Shown in pieces: positions 62,138-64,000 of a DNA stretch of 64,000 bases. Position numbers and translations under genes: made by a program. This DNA is from Pseudomonas beijingensis (lineage in GTDB: Bacteria > Pseudomonadota > Gammaproteobacteria > Pseudomonadales > Pseudomonadaceae), in contig NZ_CP117425.1 of NCBI RefSeq assembly GCF_030687295.1, positions 558,001 through 622,000 on the forward strand, given 5' to 3'. Position 1 is the first letter of the stretch; the number at the start of each line of letters is the position of its first letter. The notes beneath the pieces are model-generated. The model was not told where the DNA came from. It saw only the letters and a list, made by a program, of their open reading frames with translations, and searched no databases.

Positions 62138-64000
62138 TTACTTGATCCGCTGGCCCGGCTTGGCGCCACTGTCAGGGCTCAACAGGTAGATCTCCTCGCC
62201 GCCGGGGCCCGCCGCCATCACCATGCCTTCGGAGATACCGAAGCGCATTTTGCGCGGCTTGAGGTTGGCGATCATCATCGTCAATCGACCTTCGAGCTTG
62301 GCCGGGTCCGGGTAGGCACTCTTGATGCCGGAGAACACGTTGCGTTGCTCGTCGCCGATGTCCAAGATCAGGCGCAGCAGCTTGTCGGCCCCTTCGACGG
62401 CTTCGGCCTTGACGATCAGCGCCACGCGCAGGTCAACGGCGGCGAAGGGCGTCGAAGTCGATTTCCGGCGACAGCGGGTCCTTGGCCAGCTCGCCGTTGC
62501 CGGCAGGGGCGCCGGTGTCGGTCTGGCTGGCGGCCAGGTCTTCCTTGGAGGCGTCGACCATGGCTTGGACCTTGGCGGGGTCGATACGGGTCATCAACGG
62601 CTTGAACGCGTTCAGTTGATGGTTGCTCAGCAGGGTCTGGTGGTCGTTCCAGGTCAGCGGTGCAACGTTCAGGAATGCTTCGGCATCGGCGGCCAGCAAC
62701 GGCAGCACCGGCTTGAGGAAGATCACCAACTGACGGAACAGGTTGATGCCCAAGGCGCAGATAGCCTGGACTTCGTCCTGCTTGCCTTCCTGCTTGGCCA
62801 GCGACCACGGGGCCTTGTCGGCGATCCAGGCGTTGGCGCGGTCGGCCAGGGCCATGATTTCGCGCATGGCGCGGGCAAAGTCGCGGCTCTCGTAGGCTTC
62901 GGCGATGCTTGGCGCGGCGGCCAGGAAGGCGTCGGTCAGTTCCGGCGCGGCGTTACCGGCGACCAGGACCCCAGCGTTGCCCTTGTGGATGAACCCGGCG
63001 CAACGGCTGGCAATGTTGACGACCTTGCCCACCAGGTCGGAGTTGACCTTCTGCACGAAGTCTTCGAGGTTCAGGTCCAGGTCGTCGACACCGCGGCCAA
63101 GCTTGGCAGCGTAGTAGTAGCGCAGGTATTCCGGGGACAGGTGGTCCAGGTAAGTCCGGGCCTTGATGAAGGTGCCGCGGGACTTGGACATTTTCTGGCC
63201 ATTGACGGTCAGGTAGCCGTGGACGTTGATGCCGGTCGGCTTGCGGAAACCGGCGCCTTCGAGCATGGCGGGCCAGAACAGCGCGTGGAAGTTGACGATG
63301 TCCTTGCCGATGAAGTGATACACCTCGGCCGTGGAGTCCTTGCCCCAGAACGCGTCGAAGTCCAGCTCCGGCGTGCGGTCGCAAAGGTTCTTGAAACTCG
63401 CCATGTAGCCGATGGGCGCGTCCAGCCACACGTAGAAATACTTGCCGGGCTCGCCGGGGATTTCGAAGCCGAAGTACGGCGCGTCGCGGGAAATGTCCCA
63501 CTCTTGCAGGCCGGAGTCGAGCCATTCGGCGAGCTTGTTGGCCACCGCGTCGTGCAACGTGCCGCTGCGGGTCCAGGTTTGCAGCATCGCCTGGAAATCC
63601 GGCAGCTTGAAGAAAAAGTGCTGGGAGTCCCTGAGCACCGGGGTGGCGCCGGAAATCGCCGATTTCGGGTCTTTCAGATCGGTCGGTGCGTAGGTGGCGC
63701 CGCATTTTTCGCAGTTGTCGCCGTACTGGTCTTCGGTGCCGCATTTCGGGCAGGTGCCCTTGATGAAGCGGTCGGCCAGGAACATGTTCTTTTCCGGGTC
63801 GAAATACTGGGTGACCGAACGGGTGGCGATGTGTCCGGCGTCACGCAGCTTCAGATAGATCTGGCTCGACAGCTCACGGTTTTCTTCGGCGTGAGTGGAG
63901 TGGAAGTTGTCGAAGTCCACCAGGAACTCGGCAAAGTCGGCGCTGTGTTCGGCCTGGACGTTGGCGATCAGTTGTTCCGGGGTGATGCCTTCCTTTTCCG
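62138..64000 (-). pseudogene. metG: Methionyl-tRNA synthetase MetG, partial and frameshifted
   Basis: MetRS charges tRNA-Met. The N terminus lies beyond the window edge. The zinc domain ([18 protein letters not shown]), the [12 protein letters not shown] segment and the KMSKSRGT signature are in one frame (64000-62433). The dimerising tRNA-binding C-terminal domain ([20 protein letters not shown], and [20 protein letters not shown]) is in another (to 62138). Removing one G from 62447-62449 (plus strand gaaggg; minus strand gccc to gcc) restores [18 protein letters not shown]. metG is essential; a one-base homopolymer insertion is probably a sequence error, though E. coli MetRS stays active without this C-terminal domain. 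Confidence 0.94.

Overview
The window is a chromosomal segment of a Pseudomonas, most likely of the fluorescens group. The evidence is its GC-rich coding sequence, gene blocks in the order known from other pseudomonads (ruvAB-ybgC-tolQRAB-pal-cpoB-queEC-tRNA-Lys; glpFKRD; aatJQMP-aauSR; argG-motY-pyrC-rnt-peroxidase-bfd-bfr-grxD; rsx-nth-metG), and about fourteen REP/REPIN palindromes typical of this group. I saw no prophage, insertion sequence, integrase or CRISPR array.

Layout. 1-8.9 kb: Holliday-junction resolution (ruvA, ruvB), the Tol-Pal envelope system, queuosine synthesis genes and a tRNA-Lys. 9-15.6 kb: a LysR regulator, a CynX/NimT-type exporter and a copper-resistance operon copABCD on the minus strand with a candidate CopR box. 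16-18 kb: nadA, an RDD membrane protein and a cold-shock protein. 18.4-26.3 kb: a glycine-cleavage and serine-deamination operon (gcvH-gcvP-sdaA-gcvT) and its TyrR-like enhancer-binding protein GcsR; the control region holds a sigma-54 promoter and three tandem activator sites. 26.5-29.7 kb: LysR regulator, secreted metallo-beta-lactamase-fold protein, NAD(P)-binding protein, GlpM. 29.7-36.6 kb: acidic amino-acid uptake (aatJQMP) with its two-component system AauSR; a sigma-54 promoter and two AauR-type inverted repeats precede aatJ. 36.8-41.9 kb: glycerol uptake and catabolism (glpF, glpK, glpR, glpD). 42-49 kb: YbaK, a PhzF-like protein, argF coupled to an orphan ABC ATPase, a molybdopterin oxidoreductase, monothiol glutaredoxin. 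49-57.6 kb: iron storage (bfr, bfd with a Fur-like box), 2-Cys peroxiredoxin, RNase T, dihydroorotase, motY, argG, and an orphan response regulator divergent from a small membrane protein. 57.7-64 kb: nth, an unusual Rsx (Rnf) operon with no rsxC, and the 3' part of metG.

Most notable points. The Rsx operon encodes A, B, D, G and E but no RsxC, and its RsxB lacks the membrane anchor and carries a long charged tail with an internal repeat. Three conserved genes (ruvB, tolB, metG) are each broken by a 1-2 base insertion, which looks more like sequence error than biology. Three of the REPINs appear to sit inside the remains of a second REP family, giving composite elements. Several regulatory circuits (GcsR, AauR, ArgR, CopR, Fur, GlpR) can be read from DNA motifs next to their targets.
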